Notes under the pieces: model-generated | Told to the model about the DNA's origin: nothing | What the model saw: only the letters and a program-made list of their open reading frames with translations | The model's database searches: none | Shown here: positions 1-8,058 of the stretch, piece by piece | How positions within the stretch are numbered: the stretch's first letter is position 1 | Layout of the letters: every line of letters starts with the position of its first letter | Assembly: GCF_019933235.1 (NCBI RefSeq) | Contig: NZ_CP082945.1 | Span: 5,741,501-5,805,500 of the forward strand | Reading direction: 5' to 3' | DNA from: Streptomyces angustmyceticus | GTDB taxonomy: Bacteria > Actinomycetota > Actinomycetes > Streptomycetales > Streptomycetaceae | Length of the DNA stretch: 64,000 bases | Made by a program: the position numbers and the translations under genes

Positions 1-321
1 CTCGGCCCCGGCATCCTGATGGCGCTGGGCGCGGGCCTGACCGCGACGCCGATCGCGGCGATCGCCACGTCCGGTGCCGACCCCGCCGACCAGGGCCTGG
101 TCTCCGGACTGATCAACACCTCCCGCCAGATGGGCGGCGCGCTGGGCCTGTCGGTCCTGTCGACCGTCGCCGCGACCCGCAGCGCGGCCGGGCACGGCCC
201 GAAGGCCCTGGCGGACGGGTACGGTCTGGCCTTCCACGTCGGCGGCGGGATCCTGCTGGGCAGCATCGTGCTGATGGTCCTCGCGCTGCCCCGGCGACCG
301 GCGGACGCCGCCCACGACTGA
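1..321 (+). CDS. MFS exporter, DHA2 family (C-terminal fragment)
   Basis: Only the last 106 codons are present; the frame is open from base 1, so the start lies outside the window. The visible part has two hydrophobic segments separated by the sequence QGLVSGLINTSRQMGGALGL, which is typical of the last third of 14-TM DHA2 (EmrB/QacA-type) proton-coupled drug exporters. It ends in a short charged tail. It converges with the response regulator gene on the other strand, 37 bases away. The substrate cannot be read from this fragment. Confidence 0.85.
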   Translation, partial: LGPGILMALGAGLTATPIAAIATSGADPADQGLVSGLINTSRQMGGALGLSVLSTVAATRSAAGHGPKALADGYGLAFHVGGGILLGSIVLMVLALPRRPADAAHD

Positions 322-358
322 GCCGCGAGCGGGCCCCGGCTCCCGCGTCGGCCCCCAC

Positions 359-964
359 CTACAGCCAGCCGTTGCGCCGTGCGGCCCGCACCGCCTCCAT
401 GCGGTTGCGGGTGCCGGTCTTGCCGATGGCGGCGGAGAGGTAGTTGCGGACGGTGGCCTGGGAGAGGTGGAGCCGGCCGGCGATGTCGGCGACGGTGGCG
501 CCGTCCACGGCGGCGGTCAGGACGTCGCGTTCGCGCTGGGTCAGGGGGTTGGGGCCGGCGCTCAGCGCCGCCGCGGCGAGACCGGGGTCGATCACCCGCT
601 CGCCGGCGAGCACCCGGCGGATCGCCGCCGCCAGATCCTCCACCGGGCCGTCCTTCACCAGGAAGCCGGAGGCCCCGGCCTCCATCGCACGGCGCAGATA
701 GCCGGGCCGGCCGAAGGTCGTCACGATGAGGACCTTGCAGGACGGCAGTTCCGTGCGCAGGTCGGCCGCGGCGTCCAGGCCGCTGCGGCCGGGCAGTTCG
801 ATGTCCAGGAGCGCGATGTCGGGACGGGCTTCCAGGGCGGCGGCGACGATCTGGTCGCCCGCCGCGACCTGGGCCACGACCCGCATGTCCTCCTCCAGGT
901 CGAGCAGCAGCGCCAGCGCGCCCCGCATCATTCCCTGGTCCTCCGCCAGCAGGACCTTGATCAC
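359..964 (-). CDS. LuxR/NarL-family response regulator
   Basis: Two-component response regulator of 201 aa that should bind DNA when phosphorylated. The receiver domain (about 1-120) shows the acidic pair E8/D9, phospho-acceptor D54 in the context ALLDIELPG, a T-T pair after LIV and the conserved lysine in FLVKDGP. A LuxR-type helix-turn-helix follows (about 138-200, LTQRERDVL, LHLSQATVRNYL). The GTG start overlaps the TGA of the upstream kinase gene in a GTGA junction, which supports translational coupling and fixes the start. It is the last gene of a four-gene ABC/two-component operon; such pairs usually control the linked ABC genes. Confidence 0.93.
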   Translation of the reverse strand: MIKVLLAEDQGMMRGALALLLDLEEDMRVVAQVAAGDQIVAAALEARPDIALLDIELPGRSGLDAAADLRTELPSCKVLIVTTFGRPGYLRRAMEAGASGFLVKDGPVEDLAAAIRRVLAGERVIDPGLAAAALSAGPNPLTQRERDVLTAAVDGATVADIAGRLHLSQATVRNYLSAAIGKTGTRNRMEAVRAARRNGWL

Positions 965-2403
965 CTGGTCAACTCCTCCACGTCCGCCATATCGCCCGTG
1001 CCGACCGGCAGTTCGGCCGTGACACGGAAGCCGCGCCGGCCGTCCGGGCCGCTGCGCAGGGTGCCGCCCACCGCGGCCAGCCGCTCGGCCAGCCCCTTCA
1101 GGCCGGTGCCGCCCACGGGCCCCGAAGAGCCGGCCGCCGCCGGGGTGTCCGGTGCGCCGGAACCCCGTGCGGGGTCCGGACGGCCAGGGTCCGCCGTGCC
1201 GTAGGCGCCGTCCGTACCGCTCCGCCCGCCGGCCGCCCCGCCGCCGTCCGGGTCGTCGCCGCCTCCGGGGATGCGGTCGCGGTGCCTGGCCGGGCCGGGT
1301 GTCGCGGCAGCACCGGAGCTTACGGGACCGCGGCCGTCGTCCGTGATCGTCAGCCGGACCCGCTCCTCGTCGGCGTGCACGTCGATCTCGCAGCGGGTGG
1401 CGCCGCTGTGCCGGACGGTGTTGGTGACGCCCTCGCGGACCACCCAGCCCAGCAGCGCGCCGGCCTGCGGGGGCAGCGGCGGCCCCGCCTGCCGTACGAC
1501 GGGCTCGATCCCGGCCGCCTCCAGCGCCGAACGGGCCCGGTCGAGTTCGGTGGTCAGGCTGCCCTCGCGGTAGCCGGTGACCGCCTCGCGGATCTCGGTC
1601 AGCGCCTGCCGGCCGACCGCCTCGATGTCGGCGGCCTGGGCGAGCGCCGCCTCCAGGTCGCGCGGGGCCAGGCGGCGGACCGCCTCGGCCTTGACCACCA
1701 CGACGGACAGGGTGTGCCCCAGCAGGTCGTGCAGATCGCGGGAGAAGCGCAGCCGCTCCTTCTCGACGGCGCTGCGGGCCAGCTCCTGGCGGGTGGTGTT
1801 CAGCTCCTGGATGGTGTCGAAGAGGCTGAGGACCGTGGCCGTCACCGCGCCGGACAGGAAGCTGCCGTAACCGATGCCGAACGAGCCCCACGGCTGGTCG
1901 TTGTGGCCGCCGGCCAGATACCCGGCCGTGCCGCTGAGCGAGATCAGCCAGAGGGCGAGCTTCTTGCCGCGCAGGGCGCGGACCGTGCCCGAGGCCAGCG
2001 ACAGCAGCGGGAAGAACAGGAACCAGTTGCCGCCGAACCCGAGGGCGATGGCGAAGGTGACGGCGGTCAGCAGGCCCAGCGCGTACACCGGCCGCCGGGA
2101 GTGCCGCAGCCGCGGGTCGAACGACGACCAGACGACGGTGATGTAGAGGGAGTTGAAGGCGAGCAGCCCGAGGCCGGCCAGCCAGGGGTTGCCGGTCTTG
2201 CCCTGGATGATGTTGGAGAAGGCGCCCAGGCCCATCAGCAGCCAGGGCAGGAAGGCGTACTTGCCCGGCCCCCGGTCGGTCTTCGTGCCGGGCTGCTTCG
2301 GCCGGCACGCGCGGCCGTCGGCGCCCTCCGCGCCGCCGGGCCCGTCGTCCCCCGCGGCCCACTGCTTGGTCTGCTGCACTGTCGCTTCCCCGGTCTGCGT
2401 CAT
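961..2403 (-). CDS. Sensor histidine kinase (NarX/DesK type)
   Basis: Membrane sensor kinase, 480 aa. A polar N-terminus of about 45 residues is followed by several hydrophobic segments between residues 48 and 195. A HisKA_3 dimerisation domain contains the phospho-acceptor H225 in SRDLHDLLGHTLS. The C-terminal ATPase domain has an N-box (REGVTNTVRHS), a G-box (TITDDGRG) and a second glycine box (GGTGLKGLAERL). Between the two glycine motifs lies an unusually long Gly/Pro/Ala-rich insert of about 70 residues, a likely disordered loop. The ATG is 6 bases from the stop of the permease gene, and its stop overlaps the regulator start. Confidence 0.92.
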   Translation of the reverse strand: MTQTGEATVQQTKQWAAGDDGPGGAEGADGRACRPKQPGTKTDRGPGKYAFLPWLLMGLGAFSNIIQGKTGNPWLAGLGLLAFNSLYITVVWSSFDPRLRHSRRPVYALGLLTAVTFAIALGFGGNWFLFFPLLSLASGTVRALRGKKLALWLISLSGTAGYLAGGHNDQPWGSFGIGYGSFLSGAVTATVLSLFDTIQELNTTRQELARSAVEKERLRFSRDLHDLLGHTLSVVVVKAEAVRRLAPRDLEAALAQAADIEAVGRQALTEIREAVTGYREGSLTTELDRARSALEAAGIEPVVRQAGPPLPPQAGALLGWVVREGVTNTVRHSGATRCEIDVHADEERVRLTITDDGRGPVSSGAAATPGPARHRDRIPGGGDDPDGGGAAGGRSGTDGAYGTADPGRPDPARGSGAPDTPAAAGSSGPVGGTGLKGLAERLAAVGGTLRSGPDGRRGFRVTAELPVGTGDMADVEELTR

Positions 2404-2409
2404 CGTCGA

Positions 2410-3141
2410 TCACACCGTGCGTGCGGCCCGACGGTACGCGTACACCGCGTAACCGCCGAAGAGTGCCAGCCAGGCGGCCAGGACCGCCACTGTGTCCAGG
2501 CCCGGTGCGCCGCCCTGGGTGATGCTCTGGCCGAGTTCGGCGAAGCGGTTGCCGGGGGTCCAGGAGGACAGCGCGCGCAGCCAGCCGGGGAACAGCTCGG
2601 CCGGGAACCACAGGCCGCCGACGATCGACAGCAACAGCAGGCAGCCGGTGTTGACCACGCCGGTGGACTGCGCGGTCAGGCGGTAGCCGTTGCCGAGGCC
2701 GAGCAGGGTGAAGGGGGCGGTGCCGATCCACAGCAGCCCGGCCAGCGCGGCCCACTGCCAGGCCGGCAGCCGGACGCCGTTGACCAGCGCGCCCACCAGC
2801 AGCACGGAGGCGAGGGCCGGCAGCACGGTCACCGCGGAGGTCAGCCCCCGGCCCACGACGACCTGCACCGGGCCCAGCGGGGTGATGCGCAGCTGCCGCA
2901 GCCAGCCCAGTTGTTTGTCCTCGGCGACGCCGGTGCCCGTGCCGATCGCCGCGCCCAGCGCGCCGTACGCGGCCATGCCGACCATCGACGCGGTCTTCCA
3001 CTCCATGCCGGCGCCGCCGGGGCCCGCGCCGATGTTGGTCATCAGCAGGTACATCAGCACCGGCATCCCGATGCCGAAGATGACGAAGCCCCGGTCGCGC
3101 AGGGTGCGGCGCACTTCGAGACGGATGTAGTCGAGCATCAC
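2410..3141 (-). CDS. ABC-2 type transporter permease
   Basis: Membrane subunit of an ABC exporter, 243 aa with about six hydrophobic segments (near residues 20-40, 55-75, 100-125, 135-160, 170-190 and 215-235). It fits the ABC2_membrane family: short N-terminal cytoplasmic stretch, TM1, a gap with GTGTGVAEDKQLGWLRQLR resembling the coupling region, then a block of helices. The ATG overlaps the TGA of the ATPase gene by 4 bases. Together they should form a DrrAB-like or bacitracin/lantibiotic-type efflux pump whose expression is set by the linked kinase and regulator. The substrate is unknown. Confidence 0.88.
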   Translation of the reverse strand: MMLDYIRLEVRRTLRDRGFVIFGIGMPVLMYLLMTNIGAGPGGAGMEWKTASMVGMAAYGALGAAIGTGTGVAEDKQLGWLRQLRITPLGPVQVVVGRGLTSAVTVLPALASVLLVGALVNGVRLPAWQWAALAGLLWIGTAPFTLLGLGNGYRLTAQSTGVVNTGCLLLLSIVGGLWFPAELFPGWLRALSSWTPGNRFAELGQSITQGGAPGLDTVAVLAAWLALFGGYAVYAYRRAARTV

Positions 3142-4115
3142 GCGAGCTCCTTCGCGGACCGGGTGGCGGCGGGCGCCGGGGTGGGGGAGGCGTTGCCGGA
3201 GGTGAGGGCGAGGAAGGCGTCCTCCAGGCCGGCGGGGGCGACCTGGAGCCCGCGGACGAGGCCGAGTCCGGCCAGCGCCACGACCGTCGCGTCGGAGTCC
3301 GCCGTCCGCAGCAGCGCGCGGTCGCCGCGCACCTCCACGGCGCTCACGCCGGGCAGTCCGGCCAGTGGCCCGGTCGACGCGCCCGCGAGGTCGAAGGAGA
3401 CCAGCGAGCCGCCGGCCCGGCGCTTGATCGCGTCGCCGGTGCCGTCGGCGACCACCCGGCCGGCGTCCATCACCACGATCCGGTCGGCGTGCTCGTCCGC
3501 CTCCTCCAGATAGTGGGTGGAGAACACGACGGTGTTGCCGCGGCGGGCGTAGGCTCGCATCGCGCGCCAGAAGACCCGGCGCGCCTCGACGTCCAGTGCC
3601 GCGGTCGGCTCGTCGAGCACCAGCAGTTCGGGGTTGCCGGCCAGCGCGACCGCGAAGCGGACCCGCTGGGCCTGCCCGCCGGACAGCCGGTCCACCCGTC
3701 GCCCGCCGAACTCGCCCAGGCCCGCCAGCTCCAGGGTCTCGGTGACGTCCAGGGGACGGGGGTACGTGCCGGCGACGAAGGTGATCAGTTCGCGGACGGT
3801 GACCCGCGGTACGGCCTTGCCGTCCTGCAGCATCGCGCCGACCCTGCCCGTCCGCACCGCGGTCTCCGGGGTGCCCGCGAACAGCCGCACCGAGCCCGTG
3901 CCGGGCGGCAGCAGGCCGAGCAGCAGGGCGAGGGTGGTGGACTTGCCCGCGCCGTTGCGGCCGAGCAGCGCCACCGTCTCGCCCGCCGCGATCTCCAGGT
4001 CGAGCCCGTCCACCGCGCGCACCGCGCCATAACTCCGCGTCACCCCGGAGAAGGCCACGGCCGGCGCCCTCGCTGCGGTGTGCGCCGTGCTGTCCGGCCT
4101 TTTCGTCTGCGTCAT
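3138..4115 (-). CDS. ABC transporter ATP-binding protein
   Basis: Nucleotide-binding subunit of 325 aa, first gene of the operon. It has a Walker A motif (GRNGAGKST, about 52-60), a Q-loop (MLQDGKAV), a signature motif (LSGGQAQRVRFA), a Walker B (LLVLDEPTAALD), and the switch histidine in FSTHYLEEADEHADRI. The C-terminal 90 residues after the ATPase core match the regulatory extension of drug-export ATPases such as DrrA. An Ala/Pro/Thr-rich tail follows. The 350-bp gap upstream is shared with the divergent MaoC gene and contains two TGACA/TGTCA dyads that could serve this operon. Confidence 0.92.
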   Translation of the reverse strand: MTQTKRPDSTAHTAARAPAVAFSGVTRSYGAVRAVDGLDLEIAAGETVALLGRNGAGKSTTLALLLGLLPPGTGSVRLFAGTPETAVRTGRVGAMLQDGKAVPRVTVRELITFVAGTYPRPLDVTETLELAGLGEFGGRRVDRLSGGQAQRVRFAVALAGNPELLVLDEPTAALDVEARRVFWRAMRAYARRGNTVVFSTHYLEEADEHADRIVVMDAGRVVADGTGDAIKRRAGGSLVSFDLAGASTGPLAGLPGVSAVEVRGDRALLRTADSDATVVALAGLGLVRGLQVAPAGLEDAFLALTSGNASPTPAPAATRSAKELA

Positions 4116-4199
4116 GCCCGCCCCGCCTCTCGTTCCGATGCCTACGACGTTACGGAGAGTTTCCGGGCGGCGTCAGAGGCGAATGTGTGTGATCCCGAC

Positions 4200-4211
4200 T
4201 GACAAATGTCA
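4200..4211. promoter_or_regulatory. Inverted repeat TGACA-N2-TGTCA (box 1)
   Basis: Perfect 5-bp arms TGACA and TGTCA separated by AA, 85 bases upstream of the ABC ATPase start. A second copy of the same arms with a 3-base spacer lies at 4270-4284. Paired dyads of this shape suit a LuxR-type response regulator or a TetR-type repressor. Assignment to the linked two-component system is inference. Confidence 0.45.
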
Positions 4212-4269
4212 CGGTTGGGCGCGGCCAGGAGCGCTCCGAGGGCCGGAGGGCGGCGGGGACACGGCGTAT

Positions 4270-4284
4270 CTGACAAAGTGTCAG
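4270..4284. promoter_or_regulatory. Inverted repeat CTGACA-N3-TGTCAG (box 2)
   Basis: Perfect 6-bp arms around AAG, sharing the TGACA/TGTCA core with the box at 4200. It lies between that box and the putative -10 element of the MaoC operon (TATACA at 4313), so it could influence either divergent operon. Confidence 0.45.
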
Positions 4285-4331
4285 AGGGGTTCCGGGTGCC
4301 GGGCGGATCGGCTATACATGGGAGCCATCGG

Positions 4332-4347
4332 CTAGAACGCGTTCTAG
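4332..4347. promoter_or_regulatory. KstR-type operator palindrome
   Basis: A 16-bp perfect palindrome, CTAGAACGCGTTCTAG, begins 13 bases after a good -10 sequence (TATACA, 4313-4318). It fits the published KstR consensus TNNAACNNGTTNNA of steroid-catabolism operons in mycolic-acid actinobacteria. Its position over the expected transcription start is right for a repressor of the downstream MaoC gene. No kstR gene lies in the window. Confidence 0.7.
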
Positions 4348-4467
4348 AAGTGCACGCGGTGTGCTGTCCGAGCGCGGCCGCGCCGACCAGATACGACCCC
4401 GGCACGGTCGACGGTGCGGACGGCCGGGCCGGGGTCTTCGCAACGTGGTGAAGGAGCAAGCAGCCCC

Positions 4468-5343
4468 ATGCCCATCGACGCCGCCAAGGCCACCTCCGCC
4501 GAGCCGCGGACCACCGAACTCGCCTGGGACCACAAGGACGTCCAGCTCTACCACCTCGGTATCGGGGCCGGCGCGGCCACACCGGAGAAGCCCCACCCCG
4601 CCACCGACCCGGACGAACTGCGCTACACCCTGGAGAGCGCGCTGCGGGTCCTGCCCGCCTTCGCCACCGTCGCGGGCGGCGGCATGGCGGTCGCCGGCGG
4701 ACTCGCCGCGCCGGGCATCGACGTCGACCTCGCCGCGGTCCTGCACGGCGGACAGACCGTCACCGTGCACCGCGCCCTCCCGGTGAGCGGCCGCGCCACC
4801 CAGACCTCGTCCGTGCCCGCCGTGTACGACAAGGGCAAGGCGGCCGTCATCGTGCTGCGCTCCGAAGTCGCCGACGACGACGGTCCGTTGTGGACCTGCG
4901 ACACCCAGATCTTCGTCCGCGGCGAGGGCGGTTTCGGCGGCGAGCGCGGCCCCTCCGCCCGCCTCGAACTCCCCGACCGCGCCCCCGACCTGCGCACCGA
5001 ACGCCACATCCGCCCCGACCAGGCGCTGCTCTACCGCCTCTCCGGCGACTGGAACCCGCTGCACGCCGACCCCGAGTTCGCCAAGCTCGCCGGCTTCGAC
5101 CGGCCGATCCTGCACGGGCTGTGCACCTACGGGGTCACCCTCAAGGCCGTGGTCGACACGCTGCTCGGCGGCGACGTGACCCGGGTGCGGTCGTACACGA
5201 CCCGCTTCGCCGGGGTGGTCTTCCCCGGGGAGACGCTGCGAATCCGAATGTGGCAGGAGCCCGGCCGGGTCCAGGTGTCGGTCACGGCCGCCGACCGCGA
5301 CGAGGCGCCCGTACTGGCCGACACCGTGGTGGAGCACAGCTAG
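4468..5343 (+). CDS. MaoC-family 2-enoyl-CoA hydratase (Hsd4B-like)
   Basis: Predicted (R)-specific enoyl-CoA hydratase, 291 aa, with the two-hotdog layout of hydratase 2 enzymes. An N-terminal non-catalytic half (about 15-150) precedes a C-terminal MaoC half with the hydratase motif YRLSGDWNPLHADPEFA, giving the catalytic pair D194 and H199, followed by ILHGLCTYG. ATG at 4468 is chosen because AAGGAG lies 11 bases upstream. Family members (HSD17B4 hydratase domain, mycobacterial Hsd4B) hydrate steroid side-chain or fatty enoyl-CoAs. A KstR-like box upstream and the following dehydrogenases favour the steroid role, which is inference. Confidence 0.88.
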   Translation: MPIDAAKATSAEPRTTELAWDHKDVQLYHLGIGAGAATPEKPHPATDPDELRYTLESALRVLPAFATVAGGGMAVAGGLAAPGIDVDLAAVLHGGQTVTVHRALPVSGRATQTSSVPAVYDKGKAAVIVLRSEVADDDGPLWTCDTQIFVRGEGGFGGERGPSARLELPDRAPDLRTERHIRPDQALLYRLSGDWNPLHADPEFAKLAGFDRPILHGLCTYGVTLKAVVDTLLGGDVTRVRSYTTRFAGVVFPGETLRIRMWQEPGRVQVSVTAADRDEAPVLADTVVEHS

Positions 5344-5460
5344 CGCCGTCCCTTCCGGCCCGGGGCCCCACGAGCCGGCGCCGCACGACGGGCGCGGCCG
5401 CGCGGCGCCGCCCCGGTGCGGGCCGTCCCCGGCCGGTCGCAAACGGGGGCGGACATGCCT

Positions 5461-5472
5461 TCGTACGTACGA
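5461..5472. promoter_or_regulatory. Short palindrome before the Zn-dehydrogenase start
   Basis: TCGTACGTACGA is a perfect 12-bp palindrome ending 13 bases before the ATG at 5486 and abutting its Shine-Dalgarno (GAGAGGAG). It could be an operator or chance, since TAC/GTA-rich palindromes are frequent in such genomes. Confidence 0.25.
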
Positions 5473-5485
5473 GAGGAGCCGTGAC

Positions 5486-6562
5486 ATGCGCGCAGCCGTA
5501 CAGCACGAGACAGGCCAGGACAAGCTCGAAGTCGTCGACGACATCGAGGCGGTGGGGTTCGGCCCCGGCAAGGTCAGGATCCGTATCCGGGCGACCGGAC
5601 TGTGCCACTCCGACCTCTCGGCGATGAACGGGGTGCTGCCGCAGCCCGCCCCCTTCGTCCCCGGGCACGAGGGCGCCGGCGAGATCCTCGACGTGGGCGA
5701 CGGCGTCACCGGGCTCGCCCAGGGTGACCGCGTCCTGATGTGCTGGCTGCCCGCCTGCGGCAGCTGCCCGTCCTGCAAGCGCGGCCAGACCCACCTGTGC
5801 CTGGCCGGGTTCATGAACGCCGGCACCCCCAACTTCCGGCGCGCCGGCGGCGACGTCTTCGGGTTCGCCGGTACCGGCACCTTCACCGAGGAGGTCGTGG
5901 TCGCCGCCCACTGCGCCGTCCCGATCCCGGATGACGTCCCCTACGAGATCGCCGCGCTCATCGGCTGCGGCGTCACCACCGGACTCGGCGCGGCCCTCAA
6001 CACCGCCCAGGTGGAGGCCGCTTCCTCGGTCGCGGTGATCGGCTGTGGCGGCGTGGGCATCTCCGTCATCCAGGGGGCGCGGGCCTGCGGCGCGGCCCAG
6101 ATCATCGCCGTCGACCCGGTGCCCGCCCGCCGGGAGGCCGCGCTCCGCTTCGGCGCCACCGAAGCCGTCGCCCCGGAGGAGTTCGCCGACGCCAAGGCCC
6201 GGATCACCGCGGGGGAGGGCTTCGACTACGTCTTCGAGGTGGTCGGCAAGTCCGCCACCGCCCGCACCGCCTACGAGATGACCCGGCGCGGCGGCACCCT
6301 GTGCGTGGTCGGCGCGGGCGCCATGGACGACACCTTCCAGGTCAACATGTTCGAGCTGTTCTTCGACGAGAAGCGGATCCTGCCGTCCCTGTACGGCGGC
6401 GGGGACGTGCTGCGCTCCTACGAGCGCGCCATCGCCCTGTGGCGGGCCGGCCGGATCGACCTCGAAGGTCTGATCACCCACCGTGTACGGCTCGCCGAGA
6501 TCAACGAGGCGCTCGACCAGATGCGCTCCGGGACCGCGCTGCGCACCTGCATCGAGATCTGA
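5486..6562 (+). CDS. Zinc-dependent alcohol dehydrogenase (MDR superfamily)
   Basis: NAD(P)-dependent medium-chain dehydrogenase of 358 aa. Catalytic zinc ligands are C40 (TGLCHSD) and H61/E62 (GHEGAGEI); structural zinc cysteines are C91, C94, C97 and C105. The Rossmann motif VIGCGGVGIS lies near residue 183, with the acidic D of VDPV at the end of the second strand, favouring NAD. The closest recognisable group is the class III/AdhD-like enzymes associated with mycobacterial lipid and steroid gene clusters. GAGAGGAG precedes the ATG by 7 bases. It is the middle gene of a three-gene rightward set, 142 bases after the hydratase. Confidence 0.92.
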   Translation: MRAAVQHETGQDKLEVVDDIEAVGFGPGKVRIRIRATGLCHSDLSAMNGVLPQPAPFVPGHEGAGEILDVGDGVTGLAQGDRVLMCWLPACGSCPSCKRGQTHLCLAGFMNAGTPNFRRAGGDVFGFAGTGTFTEEVVVAAHCAVPIPDDVPYEIAALIGCGVTTGLGAALNTAQVEAASSVAVIGCGGVGISVIQGARACGAAQIIAVDPVPARREAALRFGATEAVAPEEFADAKARITAGEGFDYVFEVVGKSATARTAYEMTRRGGTLCVVGAGAMDDTFQVNMFELFFDEKRILPSLYGGGDVLRSYERAIALWRAGRIDLEGLITHRVRLAEINEALDQMRSGTALRTCIEI

Positions 6563-6662
6563 CGCCCGCGGCGCCCACGCTTCCACGGGAGCGCGCCGCC
6601 GCTCCCCTCACCCCGTATCCACCGCACCGCATCGCGCTCCGAGACGACTGGAGAGGACAGGA

Positions 6663-7622
6663 ATGGCACAGCCACTGGAGGGCCTGACCGCGATCGTCAC
6701 CGGTGCCGGGCGCGGCCTGGGCCGCGCCGAAGCCCTGGAACTCGCCCGCCTCGGCGCGTCCGTCGTGGTCAACGACTACGGACAGCCGGGCCGCGACGGC
6801 TCGGGCGAAGCCTCGGCGGCACCCGCCGAGGACGTCGCCGCCGAGATCCGCGCGGCGGGCGGCCGGGCCGTCGCCCACCTCGGTGACGTCGCCGACCACG
6901 ACCACGCCCGCGCCCTGGTGCACCTGGCGGTCGAGACGTACGGACGGCTCGACATCCTGGTCAACAACGCGGGCATCCTGCGCGACCGGATGGTGTTCTC
7001 GATGACCGAGGACGAGTGGGACTCGGTCATCCGCGTGCACCTCAAGGGCCACTTCAACACCACCCACTTCGCCGCCGTCCACTGGCGCGAGCGCGCCAAG
7101 GCGGGTGGCGGCCCGGTGCACGGCCGGATCATCAACACCTCCTCCGAGGCGTTCCTCGCGGGCTCGGCGGGCCAGCCCAACTACGCCGCGGCCAAGGGCG
7201 GCATCGTCGGCCTGACCACCTCCACGGCACTGGCGCTGGGCAAATACGGCGTGACCGCCAACGCGATCTGCCCGCGCGCCCGTACCCGTATGACGGAGGA
7301 CGTCTTCGCCGGCTTTCCCGCCGAGCCTGCGGGCCGGGAGCCCGGGGAGGGCGGGCTCGACGTGCTCGCGCCCGAACACGTCGCACCGCTCGTCGGCTAC
7401 CTCGCCTCGCCGGCCGCGGCCGGGGTCAACGGCCAGCTGCTGGTCGTGCACGGCGGCATGGTGGCCGTCGCCGAACGCCCGCGGATCGCCGCCAAGTTCG
7501 ACACCGCCAAGGACCTCTTCAGCTTCGAGGAGCTGGACGGCCTGCTGACGCCGTACTTCGCCGAGCGCCCACCGGGGGAGACGTTCGCGGCGGCCGAGGT
7601 GCTGGCCCTCAAGCACGGCTGA
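6663..7622 (+). CDS. SDR family dehydrogenase (Hsd4A/HSD17B4-like)
   Basis: Short-chain dehydrogenase of 319 aa, longer than classical SDRs (about 250) and close to the N-terminal dehydrogenase of peroxisomal HSD17B4 and mycobacterial Hsd4A. It has the cofactor motif TGAGRGLG (14-21), VVVNDYG, NNAG (101-104), the catalytic serine in NTSSEAF and Y174/K178 in YAAAKGG. D38 after the second strand suggests NAD. GAGAGGA lies 5 bases before the ATG. Expected reaction is oxidation of a 3-hydroxyacyl-CoA, the step after the MaoC hydratase, so the three genes form a logical beta-oxidation set. Confidence 0.9.
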   Translation: MAQPLEGLTAIVTGAGRGLGRAEALELARLGASVVVNDYGQPGRDGSGEASAAPAEDVAAEIRAAGGRAVAHLGDVADHDHARALVHLAVETYGRLDILVNNAGILRDRMVFSMTEDEWDSVIRVHLKGHFNTTHFAAVHWRERAKAGGGPVHGRIINTSSEAFLAGSAGQPNYAAAKGGIVGLTTSTALALGKYGVTANAICPRARTRMTEDVFAGFPAEPAGREPGEGGLDVLAPEHVAPLVGYLASPAAAGVNGQLLVVHGGMVAVAERPRIAAKFDTAKDLFSFEELDGLLTPYFAERPPGETFAAAEVLALKHG

Positions 7623-7645
7623 CGGCCCCGGGCGCGGCACGCACA

Positions 7646-7693
7646 ACGGCCGTGGCCACCGTCTGCGCGATGCGGTGCGGTGGCCACGGCCGT
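7646..7693. terminator. Intergenic hairpin terminator
   Basis: A 16-bp perfect stem (left arm 7646-7661, right arm 7678-7693) with a 16-base loop starts 24 bases after the SDR stop and ends 37 bases before the end of the small gene on the minus strand. No U tract follows, the usual form in Streptomyces; it can act in both directions. Confidence 0.75.
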
Positions 7694-7729
7694 GCGTACG
7701 GTCGGGGGCCGGGGCCCGCCGGACCGCCC

Positions 7730-7897
7730 TTACGCGTCCTGCGGCTGCTTGTCCCGGCGGTGCCGGCCATGGGCGGCGGAGCCGGACTCCTCAGCGGCGG
7801 CCGGGCCACGGTGCCTGCCGGAGCTTGCGGCCTCGGCGGCCTGGGCGGATGCCTCCTGGGGGCTCGCCTGGGTCGTGTCGGTTCGGGCTTCGGACAT
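7730..7897 (-). CDS. Small hydrophilic protein (55 aa), function unknown
   Basis: A 55-residue protein beginning MSEARTDTTQ, with no hydrophobic segment. It is rich in Ala, Ser, Glu and Gln, and its second half carries two similar basic motifs, SGRHRG and HGRHRR, about 15 residues apart. GGAG lies 11 bases before the ATG. Codon composition matches neighbouring genes, and I regard it as real although short. It is flanked by the terminator at 7646 and the larger unknown gene at 8059. I do not recognise a function; the repeated RHR motifs could bind nucleic acid, which is speculation. Confidence 0.55.
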   Translation of the reverse strand: MSEARTDTTQASPQEASAQAAEAASSGRHRGPAAAEESGSAAHGRHRRDKQPQDA

Positions 7898-8058
7898 GGA
7901 AAGAGTCACTCCGTCAGATCGCTTACAGCTGTACGCGTCGGGACCTCGCCCGACGGCCGCCAAGGCTGACCCAGAGCGGCACTGTCGGTGGCCGGTCAAC
8001 CGGCTGCGCAGCCCCCGCCCGGAATTCTAACGGGGCCGGAAATAGCGCTCCACCGGGT

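Noticed and set aside
359..3001. A single 880-codon minus-strand frame spanning regulator, kinase and permease genes.
   Set aside because: Only its last 200 codons are the response regulator; the rest is read in the wrong frame through two well-defined genes.
7623..7729. CRISPR-like symmetry near 7646.
   Set aside because: It is a single perfect inverted repeat with no direct-repeat and spacer series, so it is a terminator. No CRISPR array is visible anywhere in the window.
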